A stretch of DNA of 64,000 nt from the NCBI RefSeq assembly GCF_000702605.1, contig NZ_JNIR01000001.1:2036501-2100500 (forward strand), written 5' to 3'. Shown one piece after another: positions 52,194 through 60,762 of the stretch (positions are counted from its first letter, which is position 1; every line of letters begins with the position of its first letter). Origin of the DNA: Exiguobacterium acetylicum DSM 20416 (GTDB lineage: Bacteria; Bacillota; Bacilli; Exiguobacteriales; Exiguobacteriaceae). A program made the translations under genes and the position numbers. The notes beneath the pieces are model-generated. The model saw only the letters and a list, made by a program, of their open reading frames with translations. It did no database searches and was not told the origin of the DNA.

Positions 52194-52757
52194 TTATTCT
52201 GGTTCAATCAAACCGTAACGACCATCTTTACGACGGTAGACGACGTTCGTGTTGCCCGTTTCTGCGTCTGAGAAGACGAAGAATGCGTGTCCGAGCATGT
52301 CCATCTGAAGAATCGCTTCTTCCGTGTCCATTGGTTTGAGTGTGAAACGCTTCGTCCGAACGAGTTCGAGTTCTGCCTCGTCCTCTTCATAGACTGGCGC
52401 TTCCGCTTCCGGTCCTTCGAGCGTTTTGAAGTACTCTCCGATGCCGCCTTCTTTAGCGCGTCCTCTCCGGTTCAACTTTGTTTTGTGTTTCCGGATTTGA
52501 CGTTCGAGCTTATCGACGACGAGGTCGATTGCTGCATACATATCGCCATTGATATCCTCTGCACGGAGCAAGAGGTTTGGCATTGGAATCGTCACTTCGA
52601 CTTTTTGCTTCTCATTGTTGACTTTGAGATTGACATAAGCCGTTTGCGCTTCCGTAGGAGTTGTAAAATAACGAGTTAACTTTTCAAGCTTTTTCTCGAC
52701 GTAATCCTTGAGAGCATCTGTGACGTCCAAGTTTTCACCGCGAATGTTGTAGATCAT
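52194..52757 (-). CDS. hpf: ribosome hibernation promoting factor, long form
   Basis: Long-form HPF dimerises 70S ribosomes to inactive 100S particles in stationary phase. The 187-residue protein has an N-terminal ribosome-binding domain (MIYNIRGENLDVTDALKDYVEKKLEKL, then DLVVDKLERQIRKHK), an acidic linker and the C-terminal dimerisation domain (TLKPMDTEEAILQMDMLGHAFFVFSDAETGN). A TATAAT -10 is seen at 52856-52851; the matching -35 is weak. Located upstream of secA as in Bacillus. Confidence 0.95.
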   Translation of the reverse strand: MIYNIRGENLDVTDALKDYVEKKLEKLTRYFTTPTEAQTAYVNLKVNNEKQKVEVTIPMPNLLLRAEDINGDMYAAIDLVVDKLERQIRKHKTKLNRRGRAKEGGIGEYFKTLEGPEAEAPVYEEDEAELELVRTKRFTLKPMDTEEAILQMDMLGHAFFVFSDAETGNTNVVYRRKDGRYGLIEPE

Positions 52758-52985
52758 GTAAACTCCTCCTTAAGTAACCGGTTGAACCTATGAATTCGAG
52801 ATGCTTCAGTCGTTTCCTTCTGAATATTCGAAATTCTTTGGTTCGTTTTTATTATAGCACGATAAGTGAAGGAAGACCATGAAAACGATGACATTCTCAT
52901 GAACGTTCACTCCGGTTCTTAGCGTACGATAATATTGAAGCATGTTGATGTTAACGTATATACCCGTTTTATCTAAACTCAAAAC

Positions 52986-53021
52986 AAAAAACCGCTTTTA
53001 GGCGAATAGCCTAAAAACGGT
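52986..53021 (-). terminator. terminator of the cold-shock gene
   Basis: ACCGTTTTTAGGC-TATTC-GCCTAAAAGCGGT, then TTTTT on the minus strand. Confidence 0.9.
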
Positions 53022-53037
53022 GGCGGCTGCTATTGGA

Positions 53038-53238
53038 TTAGATCTTTGAAACGTTCGCAGCTTGTGGACCACGATCGCCTTCAACGATTTCAAATTCCAC
53101 TTCTTCGCCTTCTTCAAGTGATTTGTAGCCATCGACTTGAATCGCTGAGAAGTGTACGAATACGTCTTTCGCGTCAGACGTCTCGATGAAACCATAACCC
53201 TTTTCAGCATTAAACCATTTTACTTTACCTTGTTCCAT
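53038..53238 (-). CDS. cold-shock protein (CspA family)
   Basis: This is a single-stranded nucleic acid chaperone of 66 residues, the standard size. RNP1 is KGYGFIE (about 14-20) and RNP2 VFVHFSAI (about 27-34). RGPQAANV near the end is typical. It has its own promoter and terminator. The leader of about 50 nt is shorter than the long thermosensing leaders of some csp genes. Confidence 0.95.
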   Translation of the reverse strand: MEQGKVKWFNAEKGYGFIETSDAKDVFVHFSAIQVDGYKSLEEGEEVEFEIVEGDRGPQAANVSKI

Positions 53239-53293
53239 TCGAATTCACGTTCCCTTCGCAAACCAGAGTTCGAGAGCAAGCTCTCTACGGCTT

Positions 53294-53322
53294 AGTCTAT
53301 CAAAAGAAGGAATTATTGACAA
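53294..53322 (-). promoter_or_regulatory. sigma-A promoter of the cold-shock gene
   Basis: TTGTCA (53322-53317), 17 nt, TAGACT (53299-53294) on the minus strand. Confidence 0.75.
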
Positions 53323-53404
53323 TTAAAAATTCTGATTAATTTGAATTCATCCCGAAAAATGAATAATATTCCCTACTTATTGGTCTATATTTTAAAAAAT
53401 TACG

Positions 53405-53433
53405 TTGTCATTACAGTTGTATTATTGTATTAT
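53405..53433 (+). promoter_or_regulatory. promoter of the comK-type gene
   Basis: TTGTCA (53405-53410), 17 nt, TATTAT (53428-53433) in an AT-rich region that runs from about 53317 to 53470. No clear AAAA-N5-TTTT ComK box is seen, although A-tracts and T-tracts are plentiful. Confidence 0.6.
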
Positions 53434-53489
53434 ATCGTTAGTAATTACCTATTTTATCCATTGTCCTATCTTAAGGAGGATGTAGTCGA

Positions 53490-53996
53490 ATGCGACCATT
53501 CCATAATGACGAAAAGTATCGAATCACGAAACGGACGGTGGCGATTCTCCCGTGCTACGACATGATGAAGCAATCCATCATCGTACTCGAGGATGGCTCG
53601 ACCATCATGACACCGCTTCGGCCGTATCAACTACTGCAGCTTTCCTGCAGGCAATACAACAGTTCCATCGAGGAACGCATCGTGACAGCAAAACGTGTCG
53701 CATCTGTGAAAGGAAAAGTCCCAGTCGTCATTGAACCGACACTTGGCCTCGTGTTTTTCCCAACGAAATCACCGAAACGTGATGATTGCGAGTGGTACGC
53801 TTGGAGCCACATGTCCGAAGTCATCGAGGAAGACGGACAGACGAAGCTCAAGACTCGTAATGGCATGATCCTTCCCGTAAACGCCTCTCCTTACATCGTC
53901 CGCAACCAAATGAAAGCAACTGGCGAGCTGATGGCTCGTTATCAACAATTGAACGCGATGACATTAGAGGAACGCTTTAATGCAATCAAATCTTAA
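53490..53996 (+). CDS. comK: ComK-type competence transcription factor
   Basis: ComK activates DNA-uptake genes in Bacillus. The 168-residue protein aligns by eye with ComK: a start like YRITKRTVAILPCYD, the MTPLRPYQLLQLSCRQYNSS block (ComK has MKPLQIVDRSCRFFGSS), PVVIEPTLGLVFFPTKSPKRDDCEWYAWSHM (ComK has DPSNQIFLFPTLSSTRPQCGWISHVH), and NG..LPV followed by a helical tail that is shorter than in B. subtilis (168 against 192 residues). AAGGAGG precedes the ATG. It is divergent from the cold-shock gene and just upstream of a flagellar operon, but ends in its own terminator. Confidence 0.85.
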   Translation: MRPFHNDEKYRITKRTVAILPCYDMMKQSIIVLEDGSTIMTPLRPYQLLQLSCRQYNSSIEERIVTAKRVASVKGKVPVVIEPTLGLVFFPTKSPKRDDCEWYAWSHMSEVIEEDGQTKLKTRNGMILPVNASPYIVRNQMKATGELMARYQQLNAMTLEERFNAIKS

Positions 53997-54016
53997 AGAT
54001 TAACCGTAAAAAAATC

Positions 54017-54049
54017 AGGGTTGGGCGATGAATTCGCTCAATCCTTTTT
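54017..54049 (+). terminator. terminator of the comK-type gene
   Basis: AGGGTTGGGCGA-TGAAT-TCGCTCAATCCT, then TTTTT. Its 3' half contains the -35 of the next promoter. Confidence 0.8.
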
Positions 54050-54064
54050 GGTTTCTGCCGATAT
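54038..54064 (+). promoter_or_regulatory. sigma-D (FliA-type) flagellar promoter
   Basis: TCAA (54038-54041), 15 nt, GCCGATAT (54057-54064). The -10 is a perfect match to the SigD consensus and the -35 differs from TAAA at one base. It would drive the flagellin operon starting at 54106. An overlapping TATAAT at 54064-54069 lacks a good -35. Confidence 0.8.
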
Positions 54065-54105
54065 ATAATGAGATGATAGTTTTAAAAAAACAAGGAGGCT
54101 TCTCG

Positions 54106-55959
54106 ATGAACATCCAATTGAACCCGGCACGTCCGGCGCAATCCCCTGGTCAGACGCCGCTTTCGGAGACGAAGACCTATAAAGGTACGGTCCTTGAGCA
54201 GACCGGTCCACATACGGCTCTCGTCCAGGTCGGTCGGGATAAGATCGAGATGACCTTCACGGGCGACGTTCCGACAGGTGATTTTCAGTTCAAGGTCAAA
54301 GGACAGACCGCAGAAGGTTACCTGATCGAACAGCTGACTCCAGCGACACCAGACGCGGAAACCCCACCTGTCCTGTCCGTTCCCTCAAACGTCGATCCTG
54401 CCTTACTTGAAGGCGTACCAGCGGAACTGAAACAGGCCGTCGCAAAGTTACTGGCGAGCGGACAGTTGCCACAAACATCAGAAATCGTCGCCCAGCTCGT
54501 GACGGCACTGCAAGGAACCTATAAAAACTTAGCACTCGAACTCGTGTCGCGACCGGACACGACACTGCCCGTTGACGCCGACGTCTTGATCGCGAGTCTT
54601 CTGGCTACGACGGAAGATTATCCGGACGTCCTGCCGGAACGAGACGCCTTAAAGGAGCAGCCGACGTTCGAAAAAGCTGTCGCGCTTGATGTCGCCCGCG
54701 TCACCCTGCCAACGCAACGCGAGATCGAGACAGCATCGCCACTCCATATCCGGCAATACATCGAACACCTACCAGCAGAGAAACGCCCGGCTCTCGTCGC
54801 TACGCTCGAACGAGGCGATGTCGAAACAGTCCGCAAACAGCTCGCGCCTTACTTCCCGCAAGCGCCACTCGAGCCGAAGACGAGCGTCCGCGAGCAACTG
54901 ATCGGTCTGACGGCACGGGCAAGTCAACCGGAAGCTCAAGCAGCGCAAACGACACCGGTCCGTTCCGCCTTGACGCTTGTCCGCGAAGTGACGCCACGGC
55001 TCGCTGAGATCACGAATGATTTCAAGAGCCAACAACGAACGATCGTCTCGCAACTTCGCCAGATCGAACCACTCGTTGAGACGCGTCCCGTCCAAATGGT
55101 CGCCGTTATCGAAAGTACGGCGCAACGCTTAAAACAAGTCTTCCAGCAAACAGATGCCTTACTGCATACCTCGATGAAAGATGAAAAACAGCTGATTCAT
55201 TTCTTATCGAAACTCGAACGGGGCGCGGAACTGGCATTACTCGGACGCGGAACAGAGGCAAAAGCCGTCTTACAGGAAGTCCGGATCGCATTCGAAGCCT
55301 TCCGTTATGCGCCGGCGAACGTCCGCCCGACCTACTTACCGGAGATGCAAGGACTGCCACCGCAAGCACCAACGCTACCAGCGCAAGTAGCAACAAAAGC
55401 CGTTCCATATGAGCCGCAGCAGAACAGCCCACGACTTTTGCAAGAAACCGTCCAAAAGACGCTTCAGCTTCAGACGGCAGAACTGAAACTGAGTACACCG
55501 GCAGCGAACCCCGAAGCCGCCAAATTGCAGACGTTCCTTGCAGCGCAACAGCAAGTCAATAAACCGGATAGCCAGCAACAGTTGAACCAGATTCTCCTGG
55601 CGTTACCGGTCCAACTCGTCGAAGCGACGGCAGGACTCCACGTTCACTTGCAAAATAAACGTCCGGACGAAGTGATCGACTGGGAAAACAATACGTTGTA
55701 TGTCCAGCTCAATACGCCGCGCCTCGGTGAAATCGGTGTCCGCGTTGAGACCGTCAACCGAAAGATGCAGATCACGATTGAAAATGATTTCCCAGTTCTT
55801 GAACAACTGGCGACCCCGTTCCTCGACCGAACGACGGATGCCTTGCAAGCGACCGGTTACCAAGACGTCCGAATCCAGTTCCGTCCGTTCACGCGCGAGC
55901 AAGTGACGGAGACCGTCAAACAAGACGAGATACCGCGTGGCTACGACTATCGTATCTAA
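54106..55959 (+). CDS. FliK-like flagellar hook-length control protein (YlqG-like)
   Basis: The 617-residue protein opens MNIQLNPARPAQ after CAAGGAGG. A small beta-rich N-terminal domain (KTYKGTVLEQTGPHTALVQVGRDKIEMTF) is followed by a long Gln/Ala/Glu-rich central region of low complexity. The C-terminal domain is like that of FliK: NTLYVQLNTPRLGEIGVRVETVNRKMQITIENDFPVLEQLATPFLDRTTDAL. FliK acts as the length ruler and switches export to filament substrates. B. subtilis YlqG, encoded next to the FlhB-like YlqH, has the same arrangement, so this is probably the YlqG equivalent and not the main FliK of the hook operon. Confidence 0.75.
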   Translation: MNIQLNPARPAQSPGQTPLSETKTYKGTVLEQTGPHTALVQVGRDKIEMTFTGDVPTGDFQFKVKGQTAEGYLIEQLTPATPDAETPPVLSVPSNVDPALLEGVPAELKQAVAKLLASGQLPQTSEIVAQLVTALQGTYKNLALELVSRPDTTLPVDADVLIASLLATTEDYPDVLPERDALKEQPTFEKAVALDVARVTLPTQREIETASPLHIRQYIEHLPAEKRPALVATLERGDVETVRKQLAPYFPQAPLEPKTSVREQLIGLTARASQPEAQAAQTTPVRSALTLVREVTPRLAEITNDFKSQQRTIVSQLRQIEPLVETRPVQMVAVIESTAQRLKQVFQQTDALLHTSMKDEKQLIHFLSKLERGAELALLGRGTEAKAVLQEVRIAFEAFRYAPANVRPTYLPEMQGLPPQAPTLPAQVATKAVPYEPQQNSPRLLQETVQKTLQLQTAELKLSTPAANPEAAKLQTFLAAQQQVNKPDSQQQLNQILLALPVQLVEATAGLHVHLQNKRPDEVIDWENNTLYVQLNTPRLGEIGVRVETVNRKMQITIENDFPVLEQLATPFLDRTTDALQATGYQDVRIQFRPFTREQVTETVKQDEIPRGYDYRI

Positions 55960-55974
55960 AAAGGAGAGACCGTT

Positions 55975-56265
55975 ATGTATCAGAAAATCGATTTAACCGG
56001 ACGCAAGACCGCTGCCGTCCTCCGCTACGATGAAGCATCCGGTCAAGCACCGGTCGTCGTCGCTCGGGCCAGCGGACAAGCCGCCGATCGGATCCTACAA
56101 GAAGCACGAGCAAACGGCGTCGCGATCGAACACGATACGTCTCTGCTCGGTCACTTACTTGATCTTGATCTCGGAACAGCGATTCCCCCGCAACTGTACG
56201 ACGTGATGGCAGAACTGCTCTTATTGATCGAAGAACTCGACAACGCGAAAGGACGGCAGACATGA
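55975..56265 (+). CDS. FlhB C-terminal-domain-like protein (YlqH-like)
   Basis: The 96-residue soluble protein resembles the cytoplasmic domain of FlhB without the membrane part: KTAAVLRYDE, APVVVARASGQAADRILQEARANGVAIEHDTSLLGHLLDLDLGTAIPPQLYDVMAELL. The NPTH self-cleavage motif is not visible. It probably interacts with the FliK-like protein encoded just upstream during export switching. It overlaps the next gene by 4 nt. Confidence 0.85.
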   Translation: MYQKIDLTGRKTAAVLRYDEASGQAPVVVARASGQAADRILQEARANGVAIEHDTSLLGHLLDLDLGTAIPPQLYDVMAELLLLIEELDNAKGRQT

Positions 56266-56654
56266 CAGAACAAGAACTTTACGCGATGACCCCACAACAG
56301 CTGACGGAAGTGATGCTGACGGGACTCGTCCTCCAATATGACCGCTCGATACTTGCGCGTGACGCGAACCGCTTCGATGAAGTCAACGAACACCTACAAA
56401 AAGCTTATCAGTTACTCGACAAACTACAGGCGGGACTGCATGACGACGGCGGTATCATCACGGCACAGCTCGACGCGCTTTATCACTACCTCGCCGAGCA
56501 GACGTTACAGGTTTATAAGACACCGAGCGTCTTAGACGAGTTGCTTGAACTAGCAGAAGACTTACGCATCACCTGGCAAGCGGCACAAACCGACGAACGA
56601 CCACTTGCGCGCGCCGTACATCATCAACGATACGAAGGGATGGAATACGAATGA
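56262..56654 (+). CDS. FliS-like flagellin chaperone paralogue
   Basis: The 130-residue helical protein resembles FliS: YAMTPQQLTEVMLTGLVLQYDRSILARDANRF aligns with the FliS region PxxLxxMLYEGxIKxxxxA of the gene at 61113, and helices DEVNEHLQKAYQLLDKLQ and LYHYLAEQTLQ follow. It overlaps both the FlhB-like gene (ATGA) and flagellin (ATGA), so it is translated together with its probable client. FliS proteins hold flagellin unfolded and prevent early assembly. This would be a chaperone dedicated to the flagellin at 56651, separate from the canonical FliS. Confidence 0.75.
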   Translation: MTEQELYAMTPQQLTEVMLTGLVLQYDRSILARDANRFDEVNEHLQKAYQLLDKLQAGLHDDGGIITAQLDALYHYLAEQTLQVYKTPSVLDELLELAEDLRITWQAAQTDERPLARAVHHQRYEGMEYE

Positions 56655-57541
56655 GAATCACCAATAACGTTCAAGCCTTGAAGGCTTATCGCAACCTCAG
56701 CATCAATCAGACGAATGTCAAGACGACAATGGATAAATTGTCGAGCGGTCAGAAGATCAACCGGGGAGCGGACGATGCAGCTGGTCTTGCAATCTCGGAG
56801 AAGATGCGAAATCGCTTGAAGGCACTCGATAAAGCCGAACAGAACGTCCTTGACGGTGTCTCGATGATTCAAACGGCTGAAGGTGGTTTGAGTGAGACAC
56901 ATAACCTGTTGCAACGAATGCGTGAACTGGCAGTTCAAGCTGGTAACGGTACGCTCGCAACAGAAGACCGGACTGCAATCCAAGAAGAAATTAACCAGCT
57001 GACGAACGAAGTCTCACGGATTGCGAAGACGACACAGTTCAACGGCAAGGAATTGTTGAGCGGTAAGTTCAACGATGCCGATAATGCCCTGTTCATCCAA
57101 ACGAATGCTGGTGCAAACGAAGGGATCTCAATAACGATTGACGATATGCAAGCTCTTGCGCTTGATGTCAGTTCAACAACGCAAGCTGATCCGTCGATTC
57201 GCCCGCTTGATTTCCCGAGCGGTAACGCACCAGAGTATGCGCTAAGTGTAATGACAGCTACGGACGCAAACGATGCAATCAGTCGTTACACGCAAGCGAT
57301 CGATACGGTCTCACAGCAACGGGCACAACTCGGTGCGATTCAGAACCGGTTCGAAGCAACGTCATCCGTCCTCAGTGTCAGCGTCGAGAATTTAACCGCA
57401 TCTGAGTCACGGATTCGCGATACCGACATGGCACGGGAGATGATGGAATATGCGAAGTACAACATCCTCAATCAATCGGGGATGGCAATGATCGCTCAAG
57501 CGAATGCCCTGCCGCAAGGGGTCTTACAACTACTCAACTAA
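56651..57541 (+). CDS. hag: flagellin
   Basis: This is the filament subunit, 296 residues. The conserved N-terminal D0/D1 region runs from MRITNNVQALKAYRNL through KLSSGQKINRGADDAAGLAISEKM and QTAEGGLSETHNLLQRMRELAVQA; the C-terminal D1/D0 region runs from NRFEATSSVLSVSVENLTASESRIRDTDMAREMM to LPQGVLQLLN. The variable middle is short (about 130-200), giving a compact flagellin like that of Bacillus. It lies in an operon behind a sigma-D promoter. Its last residue is Asn, whereas the flagellin ends at the right edge of the window have Arg. Confidence 0.96.
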   Translation: MRITNNVQALKAYRNLSINQTNVKTTMDKLSSGQKINRGADDAAGLAISEKMRNRLKALDKAEQNVLDGVSMIQTAEGGLSETHNLLQRMRELAVQAGNGTLATEDRTAIQEEINQLTNEVSRIAKTTQFNGKELLSGKFNDADNALFIQTNAGANEGISITIDDMQALALDVSSTTQADPSIRPLDFPSGNAPEYALSVMTATDANDAISRYTQAIDTVSQQRAQLGAIQNRFEATSSVLSVSVENLTASESRIRDTDMAREMMEYAKYNILNQSGMAMIAQANALPQGVLQLLN

Positions 57542-57554
57542 GGAGGCAGATCCG

Positions 57555-57995
57555 ATGGATATCCGCCGCATCCAAGAAACGCAACGACTACAGTCCTTAA
57601 AAGGCGGTCCACGTGAAGTCGAAGCGTCAACGACCTTCTCTGCCTTGATGCAGGAGAAACGGGACCATAAAGGTTATGAGCGCCTGCAACAAAAGCTCGC
57701 GCTCGTCGAAGAACACGGACAATTACTCGCTGAGAGCCAGACGATCGAGCATCTCGAAAGCTACAAAGAAAAAATCAAGGACTTCCTAAAAGATGCCCTC
57801 GACCAATCGCAACAACTCGAAGAGAAGCGTGGCTTTAACCGCCGCGGACGGACGAAGATTTATAAAGTCGTCGAACAAGTTGACGCAAAGCTCCTCCAGT
57901 TGACGGATACCGTCATCTCTGGTGAATCGCGCCGTCTCGATATCCTCGACCAAATCGGCGAGATCAAGGGCATGCTCGTCAACGTCTTCGTTTAA
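57555..57995 (+). CDS. YaaR family protein (DUF327)
   Basis: The 146-residue soluble helical protein has the YaaR features: ASTTFSALMQEKR near the N-terminus, a helical middle and the RGRTKIYKVVEQVDAKLLQLTD block near the C-terminus. It starts at 57555 after CTAAGGAGG, 13 nt past the flagellin stop. The function is unknown; its place here suggests a link to filament assembly. Confidence 0.82.
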   Translation: MDIRRIQETQRLQSLKGGPREVEASTTFSALMQEKRDHKGYERLQQKLALVEEHGQLLAESQTIEHLESYKEKIKDFLKDALDQSQQLEEKRGFNRRGRTKIYKVVEQVDAKLLQLTDTVISGESRRLDILDQIGEIKGMLVNVFV

Positions 57996-58019
57996 TTCAG
58001 ATTAGAGGAGTTCCTCCAC

Positions 58020-58682
58020 ATGCCAGACCTATATCTTAAAAAATGTATCTGTCCCTTCTGCTTGAAGACGACGGAAACGAAACGTGTCCTGTCGCGACAT
58101 ATCCGTGTCGCTTCGACCGACTTCGATGGGTTCGTTCGCCATCAAGGCGTCAACGTCTACCTTTACGAACCGATCCAGTGTAGCCATTGCCGGTTCTTCT
58201 TCCACGAATCGTTTGAGAAGTTATCTCCAGATGTGCGCACGACGTTACAGGACCACGTCCTCCCAACGCTCCCCGTCCTACCATTCGCTAGCACCGAGCG
58301 GACGATCGAGCAGGCAATTCAGCTTTATAAGCTTTGCCTCTACACGGCTCAAGTTACGGAACAAAAGCCAGCGATCCAAGCGATGCTCGGTGTGCGTTTG
58401 TCCTGGTTACACCGCTTGGCCGGTCAACCGGACGATGAACAACTCTGGGCGAGTCGAGCAATCGAGAAGTATCTTCCGCTGTACGACAACTATACGTCCG
58501 TCAAAGAGAGCGGGATTCCAGAAGACGTCCTCTTGCTACGGATTGCTGACCTGTACGCCGTGACGAAAGAGAAAGACACGGCTCGCCTCTGGTACAGTCG
58601 TTTGTTCCAAAGCAAGACGGCGACTGACAAAATTAAAAAAGACGCACGAATTCACTGGGAATGGGTGCAAGAGCAGGACTAA
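58020..58682 (+). CDS. DUF2225 family protein
   Basis: The 220-residue protein has an N-terminal metal-binding module with two Cys pairs, CICPFCLKT (about 9-15) and CSHCRFFFHE (about 56-60), followed by a helical, TPR-like region (IEQAIQLYKLCLYTAQV, AIEKYLPLYDNY). These are the marks of DUF2225. Its role is unknown. It is probably cotranscribed with flagellin and yaaR. Confidence 0.82.
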   Translation: MPDLYLKKCICPFCLKTTETKRVLSRHIRVASTDFDGFVRHQGVNVYLYEPIQCSHCRFFFHESFEKLSPDVRTTLQDHVLPTLPVLPFASTERTIEQAIQLYKLCLYTAQVTEQKPAIQAMLGVRLSWLHRLAGQPDDEQLWASRAIEKYLPLYDNYTSVKESGIPEDVLLLRIADLYAVTKEKDTARLWYSRLFQSKTATDKIKKDARIHWEWVQEQD

Positions 58683-58769
58683 TCCTTGTTCGTCATCAGA
58701 CGGGGCAAGGATTTCTTTCACCGCTCGTCGAAAAAAGCCAACACACCGCTTCGAGAAAGGAGGTCTGTG

Positions 58770-60509
58770 ATGCGACCGACGTTACCCATTGTTTACCTAC
58801 TCACGAGCTACGGTTTGATATTGCTCGTCAGCGGAACGCCATTCGTTCCACCCGTCGCGGTTCTTTCGACGTTACTCGGCGTTACCTTCGTCGCCGTTAA
58901 AGCCAGGCGTTGGTTCTTCCCGAAACACTCGGAACGTTCGGTTGGCATCGCGATTCTCTTGTTCGCCAGTGGCCTCTGGATCAATTTCATCCTGACCTTC
59001 TTCCCGCATCCACCGGAAGTTGATTCCGCCGCCAACTTGACGTTGACTGCCTTTCTCGCGCTAACAGCAATCGCCTTCGCTCGCCTGATCGACTGGTCGT
59101 CCATTCGTCATGCGCGGCTACTGTACATCGATGGTGTGCTTTTGTTCGGGATGGTCTTCGTCTTCGGCTACACGGTCATCCTCAGGCACTTACCGACGTT
59201 CGCGCGCTCTGACATCGAATTCGTCGCCATGCTTGGCTATTCAATCAGTTTTATTGCGCAGTTGTTCTTTTTTTTGATTTTGTATGCGACGGGACTGCGC
59301 GGTCCGACCCATAAGCGACTGATTCGCGCAATGATGTTATTCATCGTCGCGAATCTTGGGTATTATACATTTTTCATTCGTAATGAATTGACGTTTGCCG
59401 CCTGTTTCTTCCCGCTCTACGCTGTCAGTCTGTTTGAGCTTGCTGTCTACTTCAGGGATGTCCCACCGAAACAGCCGGCACGAGATCGACTCGGAAGATC
59501 CTATTTACCGTATATTAGTTTGCTCGTCTTGCTTGCCGGTGTGACGTTCTTGTCGATCGCGCAGGATGTCTACTTCCCGACGCTGATTGTCTTATTCTCG
59601 TTGTTTATGTTCCGGCAGTTTTTCTCCGAACGGCTCAATCGAAAATTGCTGACCGAACTTGAGACGTTCGAGGTTGACCTGACGCACCGGATCGATCGTC
59701 ATACAGCGCAACTCGAACTCCGGAAGGAAGAGTACCGTCGTCTGTTCCTCGCCCACCCACAACCAATCATTCGACTCGATGGCAATGGGCATGAGAAAGC
59801 GATGAACCCGGCAGCAGAACGTTACTTCCCGCATGGTTACGTTCCTGATGCCTTAGTCGAGCAATTGAATGCGGCATTTCTAAACCTTGAGACCGGTGAA
59901 AAGCAACTCTTGATGCGTCCCATCGACGGACGGACGTTCGAAGTAACGTTAATCCCGATTCCGGGTGAGGCTGATCTGTACGTCATCCTGTCCGATTTGA
60001 CCGAAGCCTTATCGCAAGAAAAGTGGCTCCAGGAACTCGGCTATCACGATGTCTTGTCGGCACTTCCGAACCGGCGTTACTTTGAGGATTATCTTGGTCC
60101 ACAGCTCGCAACGCTGACGGAAGGATCGCTACTGTTCATTGATCTCGACGGCTTTAAACAAATCAATGACCGTTACGGGCATGATGCTGGAGATTACGTT
60201 CTCCAGGAGACAGCACGTCGCCTGCAGCTCGATTTAACGCATGAAGATTTGGCGGCGCGGCTCGGTGGTGACGAGTTTATCGTCTTCCTCGCCCGCAGTC
60301 GCGCCGAGACGATTACGTACGCAGAAAACGTTCTGCTCCGCTTAAATGATCCGTTCTTTTTTGACGCAACGGCGATGCAAGTGACACCGTCGATTGGTAT
60401 CGCCCGTTATCCAGACGATGGACGGACGACCAGTCTACTCTTGATACGGGCGGACGAAGCGATGTACACCGTTAAGCAGGAAGAGAAGAACGCCTACCGC
60501 TTTAAATAA
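58770..60509 (+). CDS. membrane-bound diguanylate cyclase (PAS-GGDEF)
   Basis: The 579-residue protein makes the second messenger c-di-GMP. About eight to ten N-terminal membrane segments (to about residue 285) are followed by a short coiled coil, a PAS-like domain (EEYRRLFLAHPQPIIRLDGNG..ILSDLTE, about 330-450) and a GGDEF domain with intact active site GGDEF at 499-503. The inhibitory RxxD site is replaced by THED (490-493), so product inhibition there is unlikely. I chose the start at 58770 after GAAAGGAGG. It ends before a bidirectional terminator. Confidence 0.93.
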   Translation: MRPTLPIVYLLTSYGLILLVSGTPFVPPVAVLSTLLGVTFVAVKARRWFFPKHSERSVGIAILLFASGLWINFILTFFPHPPEVDSAANLTLTAFLALTAIAFARLIDWSSIRHARLLYIDGVLLFGMVFVFGYTVILRHLPTFARSDIEFVAMLGYSISFIAQLFFFLILYATGLRGPTHKRLIRAMMLFIVANLGYYTFFIRNELTFAACFFPLYAVSLFELAVYFRDVPPKQPARDRLGRSYLPYISLLVLLAGVTFLSIAQDVYFPTLIVLFSLFMFRQFFSERLNRKLLTELETFEVDLTHRIDRHTAQLELRKEEYRRLFLAHPQPIIRLDGNGHEKAMNPAAERYFPHGYVPDALVEQLNAAFLNLETGEKQLLMRPIDGRTFEVTLIPIPGEADLYVILSDLTEALSQEKWLQELGYHDVLSALPNRRYFEDYLGPQLATLTEGSLLFIDLDGFKQINDRYGHDAGDYVLQETARRLQLDLTHEDLAARLGGDEFIVFLARSRAETITYAENVLLRLNDPFFFDATAMQVTPSIGIARYPDDGRTTSLLLIRADEAMYTVKQEEKNAYRFK

Positions 60510-60514
60510 ACGAC

Positions 60515-60552
60515 AAAATGCCCTGTCCATTTGCTTGGACAGGGCATTTTTC
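60515..60552. terminator. bidirectional terminator between converging operons
   Basis: AAAATGCCCTGTCCA-TTTGCT-TGGACAGGGCATTTTT, a perfect stem flanked by A on one side and T on the other. It ends the plus-strand flagellin operon and the minus-strand fliD operon. Confidence 0.92.
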
Positions 60553-60558
60553 ATAAGC

Positions 60559-60735
60559 TTACGACTCACGACGGTATTTTTCTTCTTCATAGGCATCCGG
60601 TGCATCGGAGACAGGGCGTTCGAACTCTTCCCATGATTCCGATTCAACGTCCGGTTCAATGAACTGATCGTACGAGCCATCTGATTGGAAATACGGCTGC
60701 GGTACGGGACGCTTCTTGTCTTCCCGCTTGGTCAC
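60559..60735 (-). CDS. small acidic protein, unknown function
   Basis: The 58-residue protein is very acidic, rich in Glu, Asp, Ser, Tyr and Pro (for example PDVESESWEEFERP) and probably disordered. A GTG at 60735 preceded by GAGGGAGGG is the best start. It is the last gene after fliT, with no recognisable family. It could be a small export or regulatory factor but nothing proves it. Confidence 0.55.
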   Translation of the reverse strand: MTKREDKKRPVPQPYFQSDGSYDQFIEPDVESESWEEFERPVSDAPDAYEEEKYRRES

Positions 60736-60762
60736 GAAAGATCCCTCCCTCACACAAGAAAG

